Assembly (NCBI GenBank): GCA_003327425.1 | Contig: QOQW01000013.1 | Coordinates: 1 to 61,350 of the forward strand | DNA: 61,350 nt | Direction: 5' to 3' | DNA from: Candidatus Ozemibacter sibiricus | Lineage (GTDB): Bacteria > Muiribacteriota > Ozemobacteria > Ozemobacterales > Ozemobacteraceae | Shown: piece by piece, positions 35,498 to 43,501 of the stretch | Layout: each line of letters starts with the position of its first letter | How positions within the stretch are numbered: position 1 is the first letter of the stretch | Translations under genes and position numbers: made by a program | Notes under the pieces: model-generated | What the model was told of the DNA's origin: nothing | Databases searched by the model: none | What the model saw: the letters and a program-made list of their open reading frames with translations, nothing else

Positions 35498-37510
35498 TCA
35501 CAAGAAGCTCTTGCCGTAGCGCCCGATCTCGAGACCGTAGCGGTCAGCCCGTTTGAGCGGCGAGGCGGTTTCCAGGTGCCAGTCGAAGGGCGAACCACCC
35601 ACGAAGGCCGGCGGCCAGGCGGCGGCGCCGGTGCCGGGATTGCACCCCTCGTAGGCCCGCCCGAACCCATAGACATTGTTGAATTGGAAGGTGAGGGCAT
35701 TCGGTCCGGTGACCTGGATGCCGTAGGTGCCCTGTTCACGGAGGTTGACGATCAGGTTGTTCTCGATCTGCGGCGCCCCGCTGGCGATGCGGATGCCGAT
35801 CTGCGCATCGATGGTGCAGTGGTCCACCGCGTTCTCCTGGCCGGTCGCGGTCAGGAAGTCGAAGCCGACCCCCTCGGGGCAGACCACCAGGTCGTTGGCG
35901 AACACCGACCGGCTGAAGCGACCGGCCACGCCCTGCCGGAGCGCGAAGAGGTGCGTCTCGCGCATGGTCAGGCGGTCTTCGGCGGCGACCGCCTCGTGCC
36001 ACAGCCCGATGGCGGCCGCGGTGACGGTGCAGCGCTCGATGTGGAACCGACGACAGCCCCGCACGCTGATCGCGGCCGAAGCGATGTCATCGAACCGGCA
36101 GTCGACGAGGGGCGGCGGGTTGCGTGTATTGGCGTAGCGAACGCCGCCTTCGGCGTAGCGCACGGCCAGGTCGTGCAGGTTGGCTTCGACGCCGTCGACG
36201 TCGACCGCCCACGGCGCACCGCCGAACAGCTCGACCCAGGCCAGTTCGGAAGCTCCGGTGCCGCCCGCCCGCAGCCGGATGCCGCCCCAATGGGCGCGCG
36301 ACGACGCCCCGTCGAGCGCGGTGAACCGGATCGGCCGGTCGACGGTGCCGGTCATGACCATTCGGCCTTGGACAAGAATCTCGACCTTGTCAGGGTCTTC
36401 CCCCAGCCGGAAGACATCGCCGCTGGCCACGCGAATTTCGACTCCCGGCTCGACGAAGAGGGTGACGCCCGCCCCGACGATCAGGTCGCTGACCAGCACG
36501 TAGGGCGAGGCCGAAGCGGTCAGGCGCAGGTCCTGCAGCAGGAACCCGGGCATGAAGACAGGCGCGGTCACCGTCTTGGCCGAGGCCGCGCCGAACCCAT
36601 CGACGGCCGTCACCCCATACTGATAGAACCGGCCGCCCTGGGCCGTGGCATCCCGAAACTCGCGGGTGGTGCGATCGAGCCGGTCGGTGGTCATCAGCTC
36701 CCAGGGCCCGTCGTCGGTGCGCCGCCAGACATCGTAGCCGACGGCCGAGGTCGAGGTCGACAGATCCCAGCCCACCACGATCACGCCGTAGGCCGGCAGG
36801 CTCTGGAGGCGAGCGATCGGGGGCGGGAACGGCCCGTCCCCTGTGGCGGTCTTGAAGGGCAGGTCGTAGGAATACCAGGTGATCGACGATTCATCGGTGA
36901 ACCGGATGCGGGCATGGTAGACGGTTTCGGGCAGCAGCCCGGTCAGGGTCAGGCGATGGTCTTCGGCGGCTTCCCGCTCGGTGGCGGTCTGGCCGTAGCC
37001 CATCGTCGTGCCGTACTCGACCTGGCAGAGCAGCGGGCGATAGGTCTTCCAGGTGAGCGTGGCGGTCGAGGAGCCGACCGTTTCGACCCGCACCGGGCTG
37101 ATGAACTGCGGAGCGGCGCCCTGCGACAGCCGGATGGCCTCGAGCCGCGTCACCTCGTTGGCGGTGATCATCACTTCCCGTTCCTCGAGCCGGAACTTCG
37201 GGTGCGTGATGACCAGCCGGTTGCGCCCGGCCGGCAGTTCGGACAGGTAGAAGACTCCATCGTCGCCGCTGAAGACCTTCTCATACTCGCGATGGATGGA
37301 ATAGACCTGCGCCCCGACCACGACGTTGCCGGCGGCGTCGAACAGGCGGCCGTGCAGACTGCCGGTCTGGGCCTCGCGCAGGCCGCAGCCGACGGCGCCG
37401 ACGAGACCGGCCAGCAGCAGGAGCGCGACGCCGCGCACCAGGGCGGCGCGGGCGGCGGCCCGACGGGCGAGGGCCGCCCTGGCACCGACCGCGCGACGGT
37501 CAGGGGACAT
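35498..37510 (-). CDS. Beta-helix lipoprotein with carboxypeptidase-like and Fn3-like domains (paralogue 2)
   Basis: 670 aa, same architecture as its two neighbours. The lipobox Cys is at about residue 42 (GLVGAVGC). A carboxypeptidase-regulatory-like domain (LHGRLFDAAGNVVVGA), two Fn3-like domains (one with ATLTWKTYRPLLCQVEYG) and a C-terminal parallel beta-helix ending LETASPLKRADRYG follow. The ATG at 37510, with GGAG upstream, overlaps the end of the preceding gene by 11 bp. Probably anchored to the outer membrane or cell surface; the ligand is unknown. Confidence 0.87.
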   Translation of the reverse strand: MSPDRRAVGARAALARRAAARAALVRGVALLLLAGLVGAVGCGLREAQTGSLHGRLFDAAGNVVVGAQVYSIHREYEKVFSGDDGVFYLSELPAGRNRLVITHPKFRLEEREVMITANEVTRLEAIRLSQGAAPQFISPVRVETVGSSTATLTWKTYRPLLCQVEYGTTMGYGQTATEREAAEDHRLTLTGLLPETVYHARIRFTDESSITWYSYDLPFKTATGDGPFPPPIARLQSLPAYGVIVVGWDLSTSTSAVGYDVWRRTDDGPWELMTTDRLDRTTREFRDATAQGGRFYQYGVTAVDGFGAASAKTVTAPVFMPGFLLQDLRLTASASPYVLVSDLIVGAGVTLFVEPGVEIRVASGDVFRLGEDPDKVEILVQGRMVMTGTVDRPIRFTALDGASSRAHWGGIRLRAGGTGASELAWVELFGGAPWAVDVDGVEANLHDLAVRYAEGGVRYANTRNPPPLVDCRFDDIASAAISVRGCRRFHIERCTVTAAAIGLWHEAVAAEDRLTMRETHLFALRQGVAGRFSRSVFANDLVVCPEGVGFDFLTATGQENAVDHCTIDAQIGIRIASGAPQIENNLIVNLREQGTYGIQVTGPNALTFQFNNVYGFGRAYEGCNPGTGAAAWPPAFVGGSPFDWHLETASPLKRADRYGLEIGRYGKSFL

Positions 37511-39497
37511 CGTAGGCTCCGATGTCCTCGCCGGCATACCCTTTCCCCTTCAGGTTGCTGCCGACCGGGCGGTAGTCGAAATGCAGACTGGGGAATTCGA
37601 CGAAGGGATTGCCGCCCGCCAGTTGCGGATCGAGCGACCAGGGATTGCCGATGCCGGTGAGGGGATTGCCGCTGGCGTCGATGTAGCGGCGGCGATCGGT
37701 GCTGGGCAGGTTCCAGACATCGTTGGCATCGATGGTGTGCGAAGCGGCGACGTAGAGAGCGTGGCCGTTGTAGAACACGCCGATGGCGTTGCGCGCCTGA
37801 TCGGCCAGGATCAGATTGCTGCGGATGATGGCGCGGGCATTGCCCCTGATCTCGACCCCGACCTGGCCTTGCAGGGTATTGCGACGGAGTTCATCGTTGC
37901 CGCGCAGCACGACGGCCGTCCCGTTCGAGCCGGGGGCCACCACGTTGCGGGAGGCCAGCGCCGTCCCGGCGGTATTGCCCAGGTCGAGCCCGCTGACGCT
38001 CCAGAACTGCACTTTGTTGCCAATGATCTCCGACTGGCCGTTGTCACGCGAGACGATGCCATAGAAACAGCGCAGGGCCGTGCAAGAGGCGACCCGCACC
38101 AGCACGCCGGTATTCGAGGCGAGCAGGAACCCACTGGTGCAGCTGTCGGCGGTCACCCCGGCGAGGCGGACGTCGGTGCGCGCCGCCCGGCACTCGATGC
38201 CCGACTCGCTGCAGAAGGCGAAGGCCGAATCGGTGATCGGCGGCACCCCCCGTTCGCCATGCACGCCATCTCTGGCGAACGACAGAGTCAAGCCGGTCAG
38301 ACGAGAGGTATTGAGATTGGCAAGGGCGTCGAAGGTGATGCCAGCCCAGTCGCCGGCGGCGGGGTGAGCCGCCGCCGAGGTGATGGTCACCGGGTTGGTC
38401 TTTTCGCCCTGCACGATCAAGGCCCCCGAGACTTTGATGCCAACCTTGCGATCGGAAGCCGGGTCGGCATCCCAGCTATCGCTGGCCGCCACCTTGACCA
38501 CCACGCCCGCCGTGATGGTCAGGCTGTTGGCATCGCGGATCCAGAGATCGCCGGTCAGCTCGTAGGGGTTGTTCTCTGGCGTCCAGACGAGATTGACGCG
38601 AGTGGTTCCCGGCAGCAGGAACGCTACGACCGGGCTGGGCGGGCTTTCCTCGCCCGACCCCGCGACCCGGGTGACCCGGTAGTAGACCTTTTCGCCAGGC
38701 GTGACCGCGGTATCGATGTAGGTGGTCTGGCGGGTAGGACCGGCATCGACCGGGGTGAACGGCCCGCCCGCGCTGGTGGCCCGGTAGAGGCGGTAGCCGG
38801 CGAGATCGGCGGCGGTGTCGGCCGCCCACGAGACCACCACCGCATCGACGCCCGGCTCCTTGCGGGCGGTCAGCCCGGTCGGGGGGTTGCCCCGGGCGGT
38901 GGCCGCGGTGGTGAAGGTCGTGCCGGCGCCGGTCAGCGAGCGCCCCTTGTGATCGGTGGCCCGCCCGCGCACATGGTAGGTGGTGGCGGGTGTCAGATTG
39001 GCCAAAGTGAACTGGTGCAGCATGGTTCCCGAGGCGGTAGGCGGCGTCGACGTCTCGTAGAGCGTGTTCGGGCCATACTCGAGCCAGCCGGTGGAGGGAT
39101 TCCTGGTATAGAACGCAACATTGGCACCAGTCGAAGTCACATCGGTCACCGTCAGTCCGTAGAGGGCGCCTTTCTCGAGCAGGGCGAACAAAAGATTCTC
39201 GACGATGGTGCCCGACAGCACCTCGACCTCACGGCTCTGCGACTCGTAGCCTTCCTTCTCGGCAAGCACCGAGTAGAACTGCGGCTCGAGGTCGTCGAGG
39301 GCGAACGCCCCAGCGCTGTCGGTAAAGGTGCTCGCCCCGCCGGCGGTGACCCTGACCCCGCTGAGGCGCTTGCCCGCCACGTCGGTGACGACCCCGCGCA
39401 GCCCTCCCCGGGCCGGCGTGGAAGACGAAAGACACCCCTGCAACCCCCAGAGCAGGAGGGGAAGGGCGAACATGACGAGGAGGCGCCGATGGTTCAT
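37500..39497 (-). CDS. Beta-helix lipoprotein with carboxypeptidase-like and Fn3-like domains (paralogue 1)
   Basis: 665 aa. Classic lipoprotein signal peptide with Cys22 (LLLWGLQGC). Residues about 33-95 are carboxypeptidase-regulatory-like (LRGVVTDVAGKRLSGVRV). About 110-310 are two Fn3-like domains (TTYHVRGRATD; YRLYRATSAGGPF). The remainder is a parallel beta-helix with repeated short strands (NGTAVVLRGND, QVGVEIRGNA). It is first of the three tandem genes, divergent from the aminotransferase. Confidence 0.88.
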   Translation of the reverse strand: MNHRRLLVMFALPLLLWGLQGCLSSSTPARGGLRGVVTDVAGKRLSGVRVTAGGASTFTDSAGAFALDDLEPQFYSVLAEKEGYESQSREVEVLSGTIVENLLFALLEKGALYGLTVTDVTSTGANVAFYTRNPSTGWLEYGPNTLYETSTPPTASGTMLHQFTLANLTPATTYHVRGRATDHKGRSLTGAGTTFTTAATARGNPPTGLTARKEPGVDAVVVSWAADTAADLAGYRLYRATSAGGPFTPVDAGPTRQTTYIDTAVTPGEKVYYRVTRVAGSGEESPPSPVVAFLLPGTTRVNLVWTPENNPYELTGDLWIRDANSLTITAGVVVKVAASDSWDADPASDRKVGIKVSGALIVQGEKTNPVTITSAAAHPAAGDWAGITFDALANLNTSRLTGLTLSFARDGVHGERGVPPITDSAFAFCSESGIECRAARTDVRLAGVTADSCTSGFLLASNTGVLVRVASCTALRCFYGIVSRDNGQSEIIGNKVQFWSVSGLDLGNTAGTALASRNVVAPGSNGTAVVLRGNDELRRNTLQGQVGVEIRGNARAIIRSNLILADQARNAIGVFYNGHALYVAASHTIDANDVWNLPSTDRRRYIDASGNPLTGIGNPWSLDPQLAGGNPFVEFPSLHFDYRPVGSNLKGKGYAGEDIGAYDVP

Positions 39498-39566
39498 TCC
39501 CTAAGTAGATCGGAAGAATCGGCCGCAAACCTTAATCCCCGTTCGCGGGAAGACGGCACGGATCGG

Positions 39567-39595
39567 TTGCATTCTGCCGCGGAGGGAGGTACCCT
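39567..39595 (+). promoter_or_regulatory. Possible promoter of the aminotransferase-dut-dapB group
   Basis: TTGCAT, 17 nt, TACCCT: spacing is right but both hexamers are weak. Predicted start near 39602. Confidence 0.35.
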
Positions 39596-39666
39596 GACCG
39601 GGTGGACATGGCGCCCCCGACCGAGGGCGACCGCGCATCACGCCTGGAACAGGAAGGATTGGACAG

Positions 39667-40902
39667 ATGAAGAACCTGGCTCTTTCGCAGCGGGCCACCC
39701 GCATGCCCGCCTCCCCCATCCGCAAACTGATCCCGTTGGCCAATGCCGCTCGCAAGCGCGGCGTGACGGTCTACCCGCTGAACATCGGCCAGCCCGACAT
39801 CCATACGCCGGAACCCGTTCGCGAGGCGATCCGGTCGTTCGATCAGAAAGTGCTCGCCTACAGCCCTTCCCCCGGCGAAGACTACCTGCTGGAGGCGTTC
39901 GCCACCTACTACAAGCAGAATCAGATTCCGCTCGAGCCGGAAGACATCATCGTCACCACCGGCGGCAGCGAATCGATCTTCTTCGCCTTCCTGGCCATCT
40001 GCGATCCCGGCGATGAGGTCATCGTCTTCGAGCCGTTCTATACCAACTACAACGGCATGGCCTACGAGACGAACGTCACCCTGAAAGCCCTGACCACCTA
40101 TGCCGAAGACGGCTTCCAACTGCCACCGGTCGATGTCATCGAGAAGGCGATCACCCCCAGGACCCGCGGCATTCTGATCTGCAACCCCAACAACCCGACC
40201 GGCACCATCTACTCGCGCCAGACCCTGGAAGGGCTGGCCTACCTCGTCAAGAAGCACAACCTCTATTTGCTGGCCGACGAGGTCTATCGCGAGTTCACCT
40301 ACGACGGGCTGACCCACACCTCGATTTTGCAGATCCCTGGGCTGGGCGAGCATGGCATCCTGCTCGACAGCATCTCCAAGCGGTATTCGGCCTGCGGAGC
40401 ACGCATCGGCACGATCTGCAGCAAGAACAAGCAGATCATGGACGCCTGCCTGCGCTTCGCCCAGGCCCGCCTCAGTTCGCCGACCGTCGAGCAATGGGCG
40501 GCCCGCGCCGGCCTGCTGATGGATCCCTCGTATTTCCGGCCCATCCTCGAGGAATACCAGCGCCGGCGCGACGCGGTGATGGCCGGCCTCGCCGAGATTC
40601 CAGGGGCGGTCTGCAAAACCCCGACCGGCGCCTTCTACGTCATCGTCAAGCTGCCGATCAAGGATGCCGAAGCCTTCGCCCGCTGGCTGCTGACCGACTT
40701 CCAGCACCAGAACGAAACGGTGCTGGTGGCGCCGGCCGCCGGTTTCTACGCCACCCCCGGCCTGGGGAAGGACGAGATCCGCATCAGCTATGTGCTCGAG
40801 GTCGAAAAATTGAACCGGGCCATGAAGGCCCTGGCCATCGGGGTCAAGCAGTTCCAGAAGATCGAGGGCCATCCCCGGGCCGAGAACGTGGCGGTGGCCT
40901 GA
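39667..40902 (+). CDS. PLP-dependent class I aminotransferase (aspartate aminotransferase-like)
   Basis: 411 aa, fold type [17 protein letters not shown] opens the substrate lid. [19 protein letters not shown] and [10 protein letters not shown] are the usual PLP/substrate motifs. The Schiff-base Lys is in [15 protein letters not shown] at about residue 239. Substrate cannot be told from sequence alone. The nearby dapB raises the possibility of a role in the aspartate/lysine family. The next gene starts one base after its stop. Confidence 0.92.
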   Translation: MKNLALSQRATRMPASPIRKLIPLANAARKRGVTVYPLNIGQPDIHTPEPVREAIRSFDQKVLAYSPSPGEDYLLEAFATYYKQNQIPLEPEDIIVTTGGSESIFFAFLAICDPGDEVIVFEPFYTNYNGMAYETNVTLKALTTYAEDGFQLPPVDVIEKAITPRTRGILICNPNNPTGTIYSRQTLEGLAYLVKKHNLYLLADEVYREFTYDGLTHTSILQIPGLGEHGILLDSISKRYSACGARIGTICSKNKQIMDACLRFAQARLSSPTVEQWAARAGLLMDPSYFRPILEEYQRRRDAVMAGLAEIPGAVCKTPTGAFYVIVKLPIKDAEAFARWLLTDFQHQNETVLVAPAAGFYATPGLGKDEIRISYVLEVEKLNRAMKALAIGVKQFQKIEGHPRAENVAVA

Positions 40903-40903
40903 G

Positions 40904-41461
40904 ATGGAACGCCGCCACGCCAGCGCCGACGCCCACCCATCAGGAGGGGGGCGGCCGCCCGCCTGGCCGCCGGCCGGCGGCGCCAGATCCGATGGCCAGG
41001 CCGAGGCGGCGGCGCCCCGCGCCGCGCCGCTCCGAGTGGATGTCGAACGGCTGGAAGGCCCCGGCGCCACTCTGCCGCTGCGGGCCACGGCGGGCGCCGC
41101 CGGCTACGACATCTGCGCCGCTGAGACGGTGACGCTGGCGCCGGGCGCCTTCAGCAAGGTCCGCACCGGACTGAAGCTGGCCATTCCCCCCGGCTTTGAA
41201 GCCCAGGTGCGGCCGCGGTCGGGCCTGGCGGCCAGGCACGGCGTGACCGTGCTCAACGCGCCGGGCACGATCGACAGCGATTATCGCGGCGAGGTCTGCG
41301 TGGTGCTGATCAACCATGGCCGCGAGCCCTTCGTCATCGAGCCGGGCATGCGCATCGCCCAGCTGGTCTTCGCCCCCGTGACCGCCGTCACCTTCCGGGA
41401 TGTGCCGACCCTCGATCCGACGGCGCGCGGCGCGGGCGGGTTCGGATCGACCGGCCGCTGA
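40904..41461 (+). CDS. dut: Deoxyuridine 5'-triphosphate nucleotidohydrolase (dUTPase)
   Basis: 185 aa. It hydrolyses dUTP to dUMP. The five dUTPase motifs are present: [33 protein letters not shown] (with the catalytic Asp), the [10 protein letters not shown] segment, and the C-terminal [10 protein letters not shown] that closes over the substrate. The first ~44 residues are Pro/Gly/Ala-rich and absent from typical dUTPases. A GTG at 41036 could be the true start, but no better SD is seen there. Confidence 0.94.
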   Translation: MERRHASADAHPSGGGRPPAWPPAGGARSDGQAEAAAPRAAPLRVDVERLEGPGATLPLRATAGAAGYDICAAETVTLAPGAFSKVRTGLKLAIPPGFEAQVRPRSGLAARHGVTVLNAPGTIDSDYRGEVCVVLINHGREPFVIEPGMRIAQLVFAPVTAVTFRDVPTLDPTARGAGGFGSTGR

Positions 41462-41524
41462 CCGATAGAAAGAATGGCGAGACCGCCAGGACCGCCCCCA
41501 CCGGGGTGAGAAGGAGCGAGCGAG

Positions 41525-42274
41525 ATGGGCAAACCACGCGTGTGTGTGATCGGATGCGCCGGCAAGATGGGTCAGGTGATCTGCCGCGGCCTGCTGGCCA
41601 GTCAGGACTTCCAACTGGTGGCGGGCGTCGACGTGGCCCGGGTCGGCGACGATCTCGGACAGGTGGTCAACGTCGGTCACGTCGGCATTGCCGTGACTTC
41701 GAACCTGCAGACCACCCTCGCCGAGGCGCGGGTCGACATCGCCATCGACTTCACCACGCCGACCGCGGTGACGAACAACGTCGCGCAGTGTCTGCAAGAG
41801 AAGGTGTCCGTGCTGGTCGGCACCACCGGGCTGTCGCCCGAAGATATCGAGAAGCTGCAGCATCTGGCCGCCAAGACCGGTACAGCGGTGCTGATCGTAC
41901 CCAATTTCGCCATCGGGGCGTTGCTGATGATGGAGTTCTGCCAGAAGGCCGCCCGCTACATGCCCCACGTCGAGATCATCGAGCTGCACCACCCGCAGAA
42001 GCTCGACAAGCCTTCCGGCACGGCCAGGCGCACGCGCGAGTGCATGATGCAGGCGATGGGCCGCACCGACCTGGAAAACCCCGAGCAGGTGCCGATCCAT
42101 TCGGTGCGCCTGCCTGGGCTGGTCGCGCACCAGGAGGTCATCTTCGGCGATGTCGGGCAGGTGCTGACCATTCGTCACGATTCGTTCCAGCGCGAGTCGT
42201 TCATGCCCGGCGTGCTGCTCGGATTGAAGCAGCTCGGCAAGACGAAGGGCCTGAAGATCGGCTTGGAATTGTGA
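41525..42274 (+). CDS. dapB: 4-hydroxy-tetrahydrodipicolinate reductase
   Basis: 249 aa. It catalyses the second committed step of diaminopimelate/lysine synthesis. The NAD(P) loop GCAGKMG is at residues 10-16. VGTTGLS and VPNFAIGA are the standard middle motifs. HHPQKLDKPSGTA (about 155-167) contains the catalytic His and Lys. A strong SD (AAGGAG) precedes the ATG. Confidence 0.96.
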   Translation: MGKPRVCVIGCAGKMGQVICRGLLASQDFQLVAGVDVARVGDDLGQVVNVGHVGIAVTSNLQTTLAEARVDIAIDFTTPTAVTNNVAQCLQEKVSVLVGTTGLSPEDIEKLQHLAAKTGTAVLIVPNFAIGALLMMEFCQKAARYMPHVEIIELHHPQKLDKPSGTARRTRECMMQAMGRTDLENPEQVPIHSVRLPGLVAHQEVIFGDVGQVLTIRHDSFQRESFMPGVLLGLKQLGKTKGLKIGLEL

Positions 42275-42297
42275 GCAGAATTGTGTGCTGATCCGAC

Positions 42298-42322
42298 GCC
42301 GCCGCCGCGCCCCGGCGGCGGC
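42298..42322 (+). terminator. GC-rich hairpin after dapB
   Basis: Ten-bp perfect stem GCCGCCGCCG/CGGCGGCGGC with loop CGCCC, followed by TCTGTCTC. The T content after the stem is modest, and the SD of the next gene follows at once, so it may act as partial terminator or attenuator. Confidence 0.45.
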
Positions 42323-42343
42323 TCTGTCTCAGGAGGAGAAGGC

Positions 42344-42604
42344 ATGCCGGTCGATTCCGATTTCGGGGGCTGTTTCAAGGTGGTGGTGATCCTGGCCGTG
42401 ATCCTGGTGGTCTTCGCCTGGATCTTCGTCCAGAGCGGCACGCTCGAAACGCGCCAGGAGGTCTTCATCAAAGACGGTATGCCCTACACCACGACCCGCT
42501 ACTTCTTCCACTGGGACCGCTTCTTCGGCTACATCAAGGCCCTGCCGGGCCGGGCCAGCCGTCTGTTCACCTCGACCCCCGACCCTCTGGCGCCGATGAA
42601 GTGA
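42344..42604 (+). CDS. Small single-pass membrane protein, unknown function
   Basis: 86 aa. One strong TM helix (about residues 12-32, VVVILAVILVVFAWIFV) is followed by a short soluble part with YTTTRYFFHWDRFFGYI. AGGAGGAG gives an excellent SD for the ATG at 42344. It lies 69 bp after dapB. Not recognised. Confidence 0.75.
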   Translation: MPVDSDFGGCFKVVVILAVILVVFAWIFVQSGTLETRQEVFIKDGMPYTTTRYFFHWDRFFGYIKALPGRASRLFTSTPDPLAPMK

Positions 42605-42625
42605 GGAGGGCCCGCCGCCCCGCGG

Positions 42626-43234
42626 TCAGGGCGCCCCGGTGGCCAGCAAACGCTTGATCCGCTCGGCGATGCGGGCGTAGAACGCCTTGGTGAGGGGCCC
42701 CTGTTCGTGCCAGGCGAACCGGCCGGACCGGTCGATGGCGATGAGGTTGGGCGTGTCGTAGCAGATACGCAACGAGCGGCCAACCAGGGAATGCCAGTCG
42801 AGCAACACCGGGACCGGCGGTTTGAACTGTTGCCACAGTTCCTTGGCGTGGTGTTTTTCCACCGTCCATGGGTACCGGCTCAGGTTGTGGACCCATAGCA
42901 AATGAATCTGGCCGGACCGGCCGAACTCGGCATTGAGCGCCTCGGCCCACTTGCGCAGATCGTAGCGGAGGTCGCGGTGGGCGGTCAGCAGGATGACGGG
43001 CTTGCCCCGCAGGCCCTCGAGGCTCCAGGCCCGATCGCCCACATCGTTGATGACGAAGGGGTGGAAGGGCTGCCCGGGCGAGATCTTCTCGATCCAGAAC
43101 GGCGGGAAGTCGCCCACCCCGGCCCTGCTGGCCATCGGCAGGGCGACCAACGTTACGGAGAAGAGCGCCCCCGCCAGGCGCCCCCACCAGGCGTTCCTTT
43201 TTTCCCCATGCGTTGGCCATCGGCGGCGTGCCAT
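42626..43234 (-). CDS. Secreted thioredoxin-fold (AhpC/TSA- or YtfJ-like) protein lacking redox cysteines
   Basis: 202 aa. Signal peptide to about residue 38 (PMASRA). The mature part has the layout of a TlpA/AhpC/YtfJ-type thioredoxin fold: VINDVGDRAWSLEGLRGKPVILLTAHRD, then a helix, the LLWVHNLSRYPW strand, the VPVLLDWHS strand, and PNLIAIDRSGRFAWHEQG, as expected before the last helix. The position where CxxC or a peroxidatic Cys would lie reads TAHRDLRYD. The start at 43234 has GGAGG upstream. Confidence 0.7.
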   Translation of the reverse strand: MARRRWPTHGEKRNAWWGRLAGALFSVTLVALPMASRAGVGDFPPFWIEKISPGQPFHPFVINDVGDRAWSLEGLRGKPVILLTAHRDLRYDLRKWAEALNAEFGRSGQIHLLWVHNLSRYPWTVEKHHAKELWQQFKPPVPVLLDWHSLVGRSLRICYDTPNLIAIDRSGRFAWHEQGPLTKAFYARIAERIKRLLATGAP

Positions 43235-43441
43235 TCCTTCCCTCCACTTCGGGTTGCCATGAGTATCCCAGATGCTTCCTCCCCCGGTCAATCCTGGCCG
43301 GCCGGCCACCCCCACCTCAGGCATGGTGGTTCGCACAGATCGTACACCGCTTATCCTGAGGGGCCCACCAGGGGCCCCGGGCCTCTGCCCCCCCTTCTTG
43401 CGGCCTTTCGCATGACACCATGGCCCTGGCCAGCACACGGG

Positions 43442-43470
43442 TTGCCGGAAGGGCAGGGCTCTGGTACCAT
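43442..43470 (+). promoter_or_regulatory. Promoter of the TerB/TPR protein gene
   Basis: TTGCCG, 17 nt, TACCAT, with start near 43477 and GTG codon at 43502. Confidence 0.45.
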
Positions 43471-43501
43471 CGGGTCGAGACTACCAGCGGAGGCGCATGG
43501 C

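Noticed and set aside
41475-41510. 11-codon ORF between dut and dapB
   Set aside because: It has no overlap with dapB, a poor SD and a Pro/Gly composition that is just local GC bias.
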